A stretch of 6,012 bases of DNA from Flavobacterium sp. (lineage in GTDB: Bacteria; Bacteroidota; Bacteroidia; Flavobacteriales; Flavobacteriaceae), in contig NZ_JASLCE010000039.1 of assembly GCF_030146175.1 (NCBI RefSeq), positions 1 to 6,012 of the forward strand, read 5' to 3'. The position numbers and the translations under genes were made by a program. Shown one piece after another: positions 1 to 5,450 of this stretch; position 1 is the stretch's first letter, and each line of letters begins with the position of its first letter. The notes under the pieces were generated by a model. That model did no database searches. It was not told the origin of the DNA and saw nothing but the letters and a program-made list of their open reading frames with translations.

Positions 1-928
1 TAAAAAAGAAAAACTGGCAAAGCCCAAAACTCCTGTAAAAAAGGTAAAAGATGACAAACACATTTACTTACACAAAGTAGATCATCCGGAGATTATTGAA
101 AGTAATTTCCAGTGGATACAAGGAGAATTTGATTATTCAATTGAAAAATCGAAGAGCAAGTTTCGTTTCTTCTATTATCTTTTCCGGGATGCGAAGCAAT
201 TACTACAAATGTCCGTTTTGCAGAAAACAGCATTGGAAACACAGCAAAAATGGTTTCGTTATGGAGTAAACAGTATGAGTGAATATTTTCGTTTGATTCA
301 TTTTGAAGATGAAACCAAAGAAGCAACAATAGAGGAGAGCGGCGCTTTTGAAATCTTGGTTGAACCCAGCGGCGAATACGTTAGTACCCTGCCGGCATTG
401 TATTGGGCAGTCATTGCCCGTGATACAGAAAAGCAAAAAAGAATAGCCAATAGTCCGATAAAAAACTGGATATACAGAGGAGAAGATTGGGGCAAGAATA
501 CGTTTATAACCTGCTTTCTAAAAATAATAAAGGAATACTTTCTCACTGGAAATTTCAATACCGCTTTGTATAACGAAGCACAAGCTGATTTGGAAAAATA
601 CAAATCGGAACTTGGACCGGATGTAAAACAAAAGTTTGGATTGTACCGAATAAGTCGCTTTTTAAACGCTTTTAAAAGCTTGACAGAACACAATGAAGCT
701 GAATTTCATTCCAATTTTGCATTGGCACTTCAGGCACACAAAGAAGTATGGAGTCAGAAAAAAGCCTTAAACAGAGGCGGAACACCGCTATGCAGAGAGG
801 ACGACGGTTTTTTATCCTGGGATTGTACCGCTTTAGCAGCTATGGCCTATGACAAAGGTTGGAAACTGGAAATAACGTCCGATTATGTACCGCAATCGAT
901 GGTAGATGGAAGTATTAATTTGAAATAA
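1..928 (+). CDS. Imm49-like immunity protein, C-terminal part (5' end outside window)
   Basis: The reading frame is open from the first complete codon at base 2 to the TAA at 926-928, giving 308 visible residues. An internal ATG at 209 is not needed as a start, because the frame upstream reads as plausible protein. Visible residues 1-20 are a Lys/Pro-rich linker, so more protein lies upstream. The rest is mostly helical. The last 70 residues carry the best signature: a segment with F...ALALQAHKE, then GFLSWDCTALAAMAYDKGW, then a YVPQSMV ending. This matches my memory of the C-terminus of Imm49 proteins (a helix, an Ala-rich helix, GW[KE]LEI-type strand, Y[VL]P). Imm49 proteins are predicted antidotes to polymorphic toxins and act in the cytoplasm by binding the toxin. 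No toxin gene is visible. It is convergent with the next gene, 15 nt apart, with no hairpin between. Family call is by recognition; the toxin partner is unknown. Confidence 0.7.
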   Translation, partial: KKEKLAKPKTPVKKVKDDKHIYLHKVDHPEIIESNFQWIQGEFDYSIEKSKSKFRFFYYLFRDAKQLLQMSVLQKTALETQQKWFRYGVNSMSEYFRLIHFEDETKEATIEESGAFEILVEPSGEYVSTLPALYWAVIARDTEKQKRIANSPIKNWIYRGEDWGKNTFITCFLKIIKEYFLTGNFNTALYNEAQADLEKYKSELGPDVKQKFGLYRISRFLNAFKSLTEHNEAEFHSNFALALQAHKEVWSQKKALNRGGTPLCREDDGFLSWDCTALAAMAYDKGWKLEITSDYVPQSMVDGSINLK

Positions 929-943
929 AAAAAGAAAATTTAT

Positions 944-1165
944 TTACAGATCCAATTCTTCGCAATCATGTCCCAAATGGGAAATAAGCGATAGAATTTC
1001 AGTGGCTTCCAGTTTTTCGCTTTTTACCCGGAGAATTTTGTCCCGGTCTTCTAAATCGAAATTGAAATGCAGAATAGCTTCGTTTTCTTCAAAAATACGG
1101 GTGATGGATTTAACGTCTTTTTTCTTTTTGACGGTGGTTTTAAAGATATATAACATGGGTTGCAT
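944..1165 (-). CDS. Small ferredoxin-fold-like (HMA-like) protein, 73 aa, no CxxC
   Basis: The gene starts at the ATG at 1165-1163, only 4 nt after the stop codon of the upstream hydrolase gene, so the two are almost certainly co-transcribed and perhaps translationally coupled. A second ATG three codons in (1156-1154) is an alternative start. The predicted pattern is strand (MLYIFKTTV), helix (KDVKSITRIFEEN), two strands (AILHFNFDLEDRDKILRVKS), helix (EATEILSLISHLG), short end. This beta-alpha-beta-beta-alpha order resembles heavy-metal-associated (HMA) ferredoxin-like domains. The metal-binding CxxC is absent: the first loop is Lys-rich (KKKKD) and the only cysteine is near the C-terminus (HDCEEL). 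Copper or heavy-metal transfer is therefore unlikely, and a protein-binding or regulatory role is a guess. The reading frame is real, judged by its spacing and plausible fold; the function is not known. Confidence 0.75.
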   Translation of the reverse strand: MQPMLYIFKTTVKKKKDVKSITRIFEENEAILHFNFDLEDRDKILRVKSEKLEATEILSLISHLGHDCEELDL

Positions 1166-1169
1166 CGGA

Positions 1170-2282
1170 TTAATTTACATTTTTCCACCATTGGGTGAAG
1201 GTTGTATTGGCATCGAGATTCATCTTTTCTCCAATCATAGGGGTACAAAGACGTAAGGTAGGATTGTCGTTTAAGGTTTCCAGACGGGAAATGGGTTCGT
1301 CCCAGTTGTGATTGGCCAGCGAAAATTTACTCCAGTGAACCGGAATAAGTTTTTCGGTATTCAAATCCTCTGCGACTTGTAACACTTCTTCGGGCATTAA
1401 ATGAATGTATTTCCAGTTTTTATCATACTGTCCGCATTCAATAATGGCCAAATCAAATGGACCAAATTTATCTCCGATTGCCTTGAAATGATTATCATAA
1501 CCGCCATCGCCACCGATAAAAATTCTTTTGTCGGGTGTTTCCAATACAAACGACAACCATAACGATTTGTTTCTGGACAATCCTCTGCCGGAAAAATGAC
1601 GCGCTGGTGTGGTATGTAATTTTGTATTATTGATCAACTCAATAGTTTCGTGCCAGTCTTTTTCGATAATACGGGATTTGTCATAGCCCCAATATTCCAG
1701 GTGTTCGCCTACGCCTAATCCACAGATAACGGTTTTTACCTTGCTTTTCAGATTTTTTACCGTTTCATAATCAAGGTGATCCCAGTGATCATGTGTGATG
1801 ATCAAATAATCGATTTCCGGAATATCTGCCGTAGTATAACGATCACTACCACCAAAACTTTTGGTCGTCATCCGGATAGGAGAGGCGGCACCGCTAAAAA
1901 CCGGATCGATCAGAAATTTGATACCGTTGGTTTGTAGGAAATAGGACGAGTGTCCAAACCAGATAAAGACGTCTTCATTTGGAGTGATTTTGTGCAGGTC
2001 GGTTTTTACGGCCGGTAATTCGGTGGTTGGTTTTACCCGGGTGTTTTCTTTAAATATAAATTCCTTTAAAACCGAAAAATAACTGGCACCTTCGGTTAGA
2101 TCGGGTGTTTCACTACTATTCTGAAACTGTCCATCACGGAAGTTCGGTGATTTTTTAATGCGTTCCAGGCGCGCACCCGATGGAAGTTTTCCAAATTTAG
2201 GTTGCTGTAAAAATAAATAAACACCAAGGGTAAGGGTTAGGAGTACTACAATAAGGGTTATCATAATTTTTCGTAAAAGCAT
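1170..2282 (-). CDS. Membrane-anchored MBL-fold metallo-hydrolase (RomA/NAPE-PLD/UlaG-like)
   Basis: This is a 370-residue protein. Residues 8-26 form one hydrophobic segment after a basic start (MLLRK), with no lipobox cysteine, so it is probably an N-terminal anchor placing the enzyme domain in the periplasm. Residues 29-53 (FGKLPSGARLERIKKSPNF region, then GQFQN) match the leader typical of COG2220-type proteins. The metal site is complete: H164-D165-H166-x-D168-H169 (THDHWDHLD), H229 in ARHFSGRG, D259 in GGDGGYD and H316 in IPVHW. H111 (GHSS) and H294 (YIHLMPEE) are also typical of the RomA/NAPE-PLD/UlaG branch. Members hydrolyse phosphodiester, lactone or amide bonds; the substrate here is unknown, and it should not be read as a beta-lactamase. 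It lies 57 nt downstream of the TetR gene, with a copy of the putative operator in that gap, and is followed by the 73-aa gene. A start at Met7 is possible. Confidence 0.9.
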   Translation of the reverse strand: MLLRKIMITLIVVLLTLTLGVYLFLQQPKFGKLPSGARLERIKKSPNFRDGQFQNSSETPDLTEGASYFSVLKEFIFKENTRVKPTTELPAVKTDLHKITPNEDVFIWFGHSSYFLQTNGIKFLIDPVFSGAASPIRMTTKSFGGSDRYTTADIPEIDYLIITHDHWDHLDYETVKNLKSKVKTVICGLGVGEHLEYWGYDKSRIIEKDWHETIELINNTKLHTTPARHFSGRGLSRNKSLWLSFVLETPDKRIFIGGDGGYDNHFKAIGDKFGPFDLAIIECGQYDKNWKYIHLMPEEVLQVAEDLNTEKLIPVHWSKFSLANHNWDEPISRLETLNDNPTLRLCTPMIGEKMNLDANTTFTQWWKNVN

Positions 2283-2297
2283 TGGTTTTTAAAAAGG

Positions 2298-2314
2298 TTT
2301 AGATTGACTAATCA
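2298..2314 (-). promoter_or_regulatory. Putative TetR operator upstream of the MBL hydrolase gene
   Basis: TTTAGATTGACTAATCA on the plus strand matches 16 of 17 bases of the site in front of tetR (2904-2920). It sits 16 nt upstream of the hydrolase start codon, in the short gap after the tetR stop. The right arm of the palindrome is weaker here (CACTC in place of CAGTC). The match is seen directly; binding by the neighbouring TetR protein is inferred. Confidence 0.5.
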
Positions 2315-2339
2315 CTCTATAAGGGTTTAAAAAAAAGGA

Positions 2340-2900
2340 TTAGCTGATCATAATCCAAAGGGTTTCGTAGGAGTTATAAATAACTTCTTTTTTTTCATCT
2401 GTAGTCAGTTTCGATTGTCGTAAATATTGTTGTATTCCGAAAACATAATTGTTCACGATCGCAATCAGATAATCGATTGGTTGTTTTTTGATATGATTTT
2501 GAGCCATGGCTTCCTCCAGTTCTTCGCATCCTTTTTTGGATAACTTCTGAATTTCTTCATAATCCATCAGCGAAGCATAAGGCGAAAAGTAAAATTGCTG
2601 AATAAAGCGGAACTCATAATCGTTTTCCAACGACCATAACATCAGTCCGATAAATTGTTTTTTAAAGTGTTCTTTATATTCGGTTTGCTCGTCACGGTAA
2701 CTTTCAATATGTTGGGCTACCCGTAACTTGATATCGATATAAAGCGCAATGATCAAATCTTCTTTGGTCTTGTAATAATGGAATAAAGTACCGTTGGCTA
2801 CACCGGCTTCTTTGGCGATCTTACTAGTCGCTGTTCCGTGGAAACCGTAGTCTACGAATAGTTTTAAAGCAGTGGCAAGGATTTCTTTTTGTTTGTCCAT
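2340..2900 (-). CDS. TetR/AcrR family transcriptional regulator
   Basis: This is a 186-residue protein from the ATG at 2900-2898. The N-terminal 50 residues are a standard TetR DNA-binding domain: KQKEILATALKLFVDYGF (helix 1), TATSKIAKEAGVANGTLFHYY (helix-turn-helix) and KTKEDLI. The rest is a helical ligand-binding and dimerisation domain without clear clues to the ligand. The open frame continues 32 codons upstream to 2996, but that extension is unlike any TetR N-terminus and would run over the promoter and palindrome at 2909-2925, so the shorter start is preferred. A palindrome lies 11 nt before the start codon, as expected of an autorepressor. The same motif precedes the hydrolase gene and osmC. 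The regulator therefore most likely represses itself, the downstream hydrolase/small-protein pair and perhaps osmC. Family call is secure; the regulon is inference. Confidence 0.93.
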   Translation of the reverse strand: MDKQKEILATALKLFVDYGFHGTATSKIAKEAGVANGTLFHYYKTKEDLIIALYIDIKLRVAQHIESYRDEQTEYKEHFKKQFIGLMLWSLENDYEFRFIQQFYFSPYASLMDYEEIQKLSKKGCEELEEAMAQNHIKKQPIDYLIAIVNNYVFGIQQYLRQSKLTTDEKKEVIYNSYETLWIMIS

Positions 2901-2903
2901 AAT

Positions 2904-2924
2904 TTTAGATCGACTAATCAGTCG
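2904..2924 (-). promoter_or_regulatory. Putative TetR operator (autoregulatory palindrome) upstream of tetR
   Basis: CGACT-AATC-AGTCG at 2911-2924 is a perfect inverted repeat with 5-bp arms, a size and place typical of TetR operators. With its AT-rich flank TTTAGAT it forms the 17-bp stretch shared with the hydrolase upstream region. Reading toward tetR, a TACTTTTA element (2933-2926), close to the Bacteroidota -7 consensus TAnnTTTG, lies directly before it, so a bound repressor would cover the likely transcription start. I saw no convincing -33 element. Confidence 0.6.
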
Positions 2925-2997
2925 GTAAAAGTACAGCTTTTTAAATAAGGATTTGGTATTTGGCAAAAAATTAACTTTTTGGCGGCAACGAGTCATT

Positions 2998-3024
2998 AAA
3001 AAAGCACCTCCTGAAGGTGCTTTT
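2998..3024 (-). terminator. Rho-independent terminator of the bestrophin-like gene
   Basis: The stem GCACCT/AGGTGC (3004-3009 with 3015-3020) has a 5-nt loop. On the minus strand a run of six T follows it (3003-2998), starting 21 nt after the bestrophin-like stop. It separates that gene from tetR. The plus strand also has TTTT after the stem, so it could work in both directions, but no plus-strand gene ends here. Confidence 0.85.
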
Positions 3025-3041
3025 GTTTACTTTATAAAGGG

Positions 3042-3863
3042 CTAAAATGAGACCGGACTGACTTTCTGGTTTTTTTGCGCCTGTTGTTCGGTAAAAATAA
3101 AGAAGACCGAAAGGAGTATACACAACGGAATCGTTAATAATACATAATCGCTTTTTATCTTTTGAAATTCATTGATCAATCCAAATGGCAACAACAGAAT
3201 AAACAATTGAATCAGAAACAAGCTAATCGTTGCCAGAATGGAATTATTGGAATGCGGATTCGTTTTTTCACAACGCAATTGTAACTCATAGTAATCGGCC
3301 AGATGTCCGAGTAACGTTAAATGCTGATTGTTGTCAATAATCTCTTGATCAAATAATTCTTTTATCCGATGCGATTGTAATGCCATAAGTTGTTTGGCAC
3401 TATTTTTTTGTTTGAAGATATAATCAATCTCATTTTGCGAAATCAATGGTGCTAATTCGGCTCTTATACAAGTGGTTTCATTTTCTTTTTGTGAGTTCAG
3501 CTGATTGTGAAGTACAATAAGCCATGCCTGATGCCTGTTTTTTAATTCCTGATAGATTTCTGTTTTTACTGCAAAACTGTTTTGCAAAAAAGTAGCCCAC
3601 GTAGTACTCGTACGAACAATTGTGTTCCAAAGCATGTCGGTTTCCGAACGATGTTTTTGTACCTGCATGTTTTTCAGACTAAAAACAAGGAGCGACAACA
3701 AACCAATTACAGCAACCGGAATCAATGGCAGTGCTACCCATTTTAAATCAAGATAGAAATATAAAAGCGTTTGAATCACGGCCCAGAAGATTAATACATA
3801 ACCAATGTTTTTAGGCCAAAATACGAACTTTTTACTAGTTGTTTTGTTTCTTTTTGTATACAT
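3042..3863 (-). CDS. Bestrophin-like (COG3781-type) integral membrane protein, diverged
   Basis: The protein has 273 residues and four hydrophobic segments at about 19-38, 42-61, 209-231 and 240-258, with a long soluble middle part. This is the layout of bacterial bestrophins, which form pentameric anion or cation channels in the inner membrane. Several landmarks fit: a polar segment after the second helix (SLKNMQVQKHRSETDMLWN, corresponding to the usual FRNN..YDRWWE..LW), HQAWLIVLHNQL at 111-122 (usual AW..ALR.QLR), a CEKTNP motif at 198-203 (usual CERI.NTP) and LLPFGLI at 224-230 (usual LPFGL). Many consensus residues are replaced, including the FRNN and RWWE residues, so this is a distant member and channel function is uncertain. 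It is slightly shorter than typical relatives of about 290-330 residues. It forms a separate transcription unit ending at the terminator at 2998-3024. Confidence 0.72.
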   Translation of the reverse strand: MYTKRNKTTSKKFVFWPKNIGYVLIFWAVIQTLLYFYLDLKWVALPLIPVAVIGLLSLLVFSLKNMQVQKHRSETDMLWNTIVRTSTTWATFLQNSFAVKTEIYQELKNRHQAWLIVLHNQLNSQKENETTCIRAELAPLISQNEIDYIFKQKNSAKQLMALQSHRIKELFDQEIIDNNQHLTLLGHLADYYELQLRCEKTNPHSNNSILATISLFLIQLFILLLPFGLINEFQKIKSDYVLLTIPLCILLSVFFIFTEQQAQKNQKVSPVSF

Positions 3864-4153
3864 AGCATTTGATTTTTAACAATAATAATTGCAAAATGTA
3901 CTGTTTCGGTAAATTGTTGGGGGGCTTTGTTATAAAATTATACTTTTTTCTTGATTTTAAAATTTTATACAATTAAAAAAACAAACATATCGATAAAGTG
4001 TCATATTTTACCGACGAAATACACAATGAGGTACATAAATAACAAAAGGATGACTATTAAATAAGGTTATTATAATATATGATGCAATTGATGTGGTTGT
4101 ATAGAGAGAAGGCAAACAAAAGTTGGAATACTATTTTGAAACCAACCGATTTT
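3864..4153. other. AT-rich divergent intergenic region between the bestrophin-like gene and osmC
   Basis: No gene is supported in this stretch. It must hold the promoters of two divergent genes. For the bestrophin-like gene a minus-strand TACATTTTG (3900-3892), one base longer than the TAnnTTTG consensus, lies about 30 nt before the start codon and is a weak -7 candidate. Toward osmC a TTG at about 4121 and a TACTATTTTG at about 4129-4138 are equally weak. Reading frames are short (at most 27 codons at 4079-4162) and look like chance. Confidence 0.4.
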
Positions 4154-4166
4154 ATCGACTAATCAG
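4154..4166. promoter_or_regulatory. Putative TetR operator upstream of osmC
   Basis: ATCGACTAATCAG is identical over 13 bases to positions 2909-2921 in front of tetR. It lies 84 nt upstream of the osmC start codon. The second palindrome arm is lost (AGAAA in place of AGTCG), so this may be a half-strength site. Its link to the TetR protein is inferred from sequence identity only. Confidence 0.42.
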
Positions 4167-4250
4167 AAAGGATAAAAGACATGATACGGAGATTTAACTT
4201 TTTGTTTATATGAAATGGTTAACTTTATAGGAGCTAAAAAAACGATAACT

Positions 4251-4667
4251 ATGAAACTAATCAGAAGAGCCAGTGCCAACTGGAAAGGTAGTGGTATGGA
4301 AGGTAAAGGATCCGTATCCACGCAAAGTACAACATTAAACAATGCTAATTTGTCGTTTAAAACGCGTTTTGAAGACGGAGTAGGTACCAATCCGGAGGAG
4401 CTGATTGGTGCGGCGCATGCCGGTTGTTTTTCGATGAAGTTAAGTTTTGTACTAAACGAAGCCGGATTTACAGCCGATAACATCGACACGAATGCGAAAG
4501 TGGTTTTCGAAGATGGTAAAATCACCCAGGTGCAATTGGACGTAAAAGCCAGCGTACCGGGAATATCGGAAGAAGCGTTTCAAAAAGCCGCTTTGGATGC
4601 CAAAGAAAACTGTCCGATTTCACAATTGCTAAAAGCTGAAATCGTTTTAGCAGCGGCATTGGTATAA
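4251..4667 (+). CDS. osmC: OsmC family peroxiredoxin (organic hydroperoxide reductase)
   Basis: The gene encodes 138 residues from the ATG at 4251. It lines up with E. coli OsmC nearly throughout: the NWKGSG start, GKGSVST, FKTRFEDGVGTNPEELIGAAHAGCFSM, then VPGISEEAF and a final AKENCPISQLLKAEI. The two redox cysteines are C59 and C121; the conserved Arg (R39) and Glu (E50) that activate the peroxidatic cysteine are present. OsmC reduces organic and fatty-acid hydroperoxides in the cytoplasm, using reduced lipoyl-type thiols in known members. An in-frame ATG at 4215 would add 12 residues without family support, and starting at 4251 places C59 at the same position as in E. coli. An AGGAG at 4229-4233 is too far from the start to be a normal ribosome site. 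It is a single-gene unit with its own terminator, and an operator-like motif upstream links it to the TetR gene. Confidence 0.95.
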   Translation: MKLIRRASANWKGSGMEGKGSVSTQSTTLNNANLSFKTRFEDGVGTNPEELIGAAHAGCFSMKLSFVLNEAGFTADNIDTNAKVVFEDGKITQVQLDVKASVPGISEEAFQKAALDAKENCPISQLLKAEIVLAAALV

Positions 4668-4684
4668 TCCATTCGATGAATGCA

Positions 4685-4717
4685 TAAAAAAACTACGGTT
4701 GCGGCCGTAGTTTTTTT
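4685..4717 (+). terminator. Rho-independent terminator of osmC
   Basis: The stem CTACGG/CCGTAG (4693-4698 with 4705-4710) has a TTGCGG loop, an A-run before it and seven T after it. It begins about 18 nt after the osmC stop. The A- and T-runs on either side would allow action in both directions. A near-identical copy stands at 5592-5624. Confidence 0.88.
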
Positions 4718-4733
4718 GTTTTTAAAAGTTAGT

Positions 4734-4766
4734 ACACCTGACAGGTTTCCAAAACGGGTCAGGTGT
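4734..4766. repeat. Palindromic repeat family P, copy 1 (imperfect)
   Basis: This 33-nt element has the outer arms ACACCTGAC and GTCAGGTGT. The left arm is the full ACACCTGACAGGTTT, but the right arm reads AAACGGGTCAGGTGT and so has two mismatches (CT to GG). The altered right arm coincides with the start of the 24-bp direct repeat at 4755. It lies just after the osmC terminator. Confidence 0.85.
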
Positions 4767-4778
4767 AATCTTTTACCG
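4755..4778 (+). repeat. 24-bp direct repeat, copy 1
   Basis: The 24 bases starting CGGGTCAGGTGTAATC and ending TTACCG occur identically at 4820-4843, 65 bp downstream. The copy begins inside the right arm of palindrome P copy 1 and runs into unique sequence, so the two repeat types overlap here. Confidence 0.9.
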
Positions 4779-4792
4779 CTTCTTCAATACTT

Positions 4793-4819
4793 ATAGCACG
4801 GATTGCAAATCCGCGCTAT
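4793..4819. repeat. Palindromic repeat family Q, copy 1
   Basis: The arms ATAGCACGGATT (4793-4804) and AATCCGCGCTAT (4808-4819) pair with a single mismatch around a GCA loop. The same element type, with a TAC loop, occurs at 5503-5533. It is followed directly by CGGG and the second 24-bp direct repeat. Confidence 0.82.
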
Positions 4820-4843
4820 CGGGTCAGGTGTAATCTTTTACCG
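4820..4843 (+). repeat. 24-bp direct repeat, copy 2
   Basis: This is identical to 4755-4778. It follows palindrome Q copy 1 without a gap. A further partial echo, CTATCGGGT, occurs at 4846-4854 (also at 4816-4824), so the end of the Q element plus CGGG seems to have been copied more than once. Confidence 0.9.
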
Positions 4844-4882
4844 TACTATCGGGTTATTAAAAGTGAATATATTTACAAATTG

Positions 4883-4900
4883 TGCAATATATTTATTGCA
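4883..4900. repeat. Perfect AT-rich inverted repeat upstream of the orphan gene
   Basis: TGCAATA-TATT-TATTGCA is a perfect inverted repeat with 7-bp arms, ending 82 nt before the start codon at 4983. It could be an operator or simply an AT-rich hairpin. It is followed at 4899-4916 by CATGGATTGTAAGTCCGG, which on the minus strand resembles the core of repeat family Q (CGGATTTACAATCCGTG) with a few changes, so it may be part of a decayed third Q element in reverse orientation. Confidence 0.4.
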
Positions 4901-4982
4901 TGGATTGTAAGTCCGGACTTTTTTAGAAGAGAAGAAGTTCAAACTACATGGCAGTTGGTATAATACCTTAAAAACAGAAACC

Positions 4983-5435
4983 ATGATTATTGGAAAAATA
5001 GAAATCGATTTAGAGCAATTACACTATGGCTTGATACCAGAAGTAACAGAAATTGTGCAACACTATTTAAGCAAGAAGTACGAAATAGAAACCATTAGAA
5101 AATTAATTGAGGTAATTACCAACGAAGAATTTATACTGTATATAAATGAAGCGTTTATGTATTTCGACATATATACAAATTGTGAATTTAATCCAGTAAC
5201 AGCAGCGCAGTTACAGGAATTTATAGCGCATAAAGTGATTGAACCAAATGTACCGAACGCACGTTATTACGCCAATTTTTATTATGAGAATGGTAAATGT
5301 ATCGATCCTAAAAAGGGAATAGATGCTGTTAGATCATATGAACCTTGTTTAATCGAGTTTTCTCATACTACCATGATGACCTATTATGTTTTTGATTGGT
5401 ATCTTGAGGAGTATAGTTTTGAAATCGAAGATTAG
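4983..5435 (+). CDS. Hypothetical acidic, tyrosine-rich 150-aa protein
   Basis: I do not recognise this protein. It starts at the only in-frame ATG near the 5' end (4983) and has 150 residues, with 26 Asp/Glu against 11 Lys/Arg and 15 tyrosines. There is no signal peptide or membrane segment, so it is probably cytoplasmic. Predicted structure mixes helices in the first half (about 17-60) with strands in the second, with cysteines at 67, 106 and 122. Small acidic soluble proteins of this kind are often immunity proteins of polymorphic toxins, but no motif proves it. Base composition differs sharply from osmC next door: by hand count 18/60 and 15/60 G+C at 5041-5160, against 32/60 at 4381-4440 and 29/60 at 4501-4560. 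It lies alone between two copies of the osmC-tail/terminator/palindrome segment, which suggests a cassette gained by recombination. A TATAAT at 4959-4964 is the only promoter-like string upstream. Confidence 0.8.
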   Translation: MIIGKIEIDLEQLHYGLIPEVTEIVQHYLSKKYEIETIRKLIEVITNEEFILYINEAFMYFDIYTNCEFNPVTAAQLQEFIAHKVIEPNVPNARYYANFYYENGKCIDPKKGIDAVRSYEPCLIEFSHTTMMTYYVFDWYLEEYSFEIED

Positions 5436-5450
5436 ATGATTATTTACATT

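Noticed and set aside
1002..1256. Plus-strand reading frame of 84 codons antisense to the small HMA-like gene
   Set aside because: It is Ser/Phe-rich translation opposite two well supported minus-strand genes and has no family features.
1170..2282. Beta-lactamase (antibiotic resistance) reading of the MBL gene
   Set aside because: The surrounding motifs (FGHSS, ARHFSGRG, GGDGGYD, IPVHW) are those of the RomA/NAPE-PLD/UlaG branch, not of class B beta-lactamases.
2901..2996. In-frame 32-codon N-terminal extension of the TetR gene
   Set aside because: The added residues do not look like a TetR N-terminus and cover the palindrome, the promoter-like TACTTTTA and nearly reach the upstream terminator; the ATG at 2900 fits the family.
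4007..4016. TTTTACCGAC, shared with the tetR promoter region, as a fourth operator
   Set aside because: It lacks the GACTAATCA core and matches only the flank; a 10-base match in AT-rich DNA is weak.
4079..4162. 27-codon plus-strand frame upstream of osmC as a possible leader peptide
   Set aside because: It starts in AT-rich DNA without any ribosome site, contains no regulatory codon run, and ends inside the operator-like motif; chance is enough to explain it.
4215..4250. Earlier in-frame ATG for osmC
   Set aside because: It adds 12 residues without counterpart in OsmC proteins; starting at 4251 aligns directly with E. coli OsmC, including Cys59.
4163..4525. Minus-strand 120-codon frame opposite osmC
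   Set aside because: It is an antisense shadow of a highly conserved gene; its composition (Pro/Ser/Leu-rich) reflects the codon pattern of osmC.
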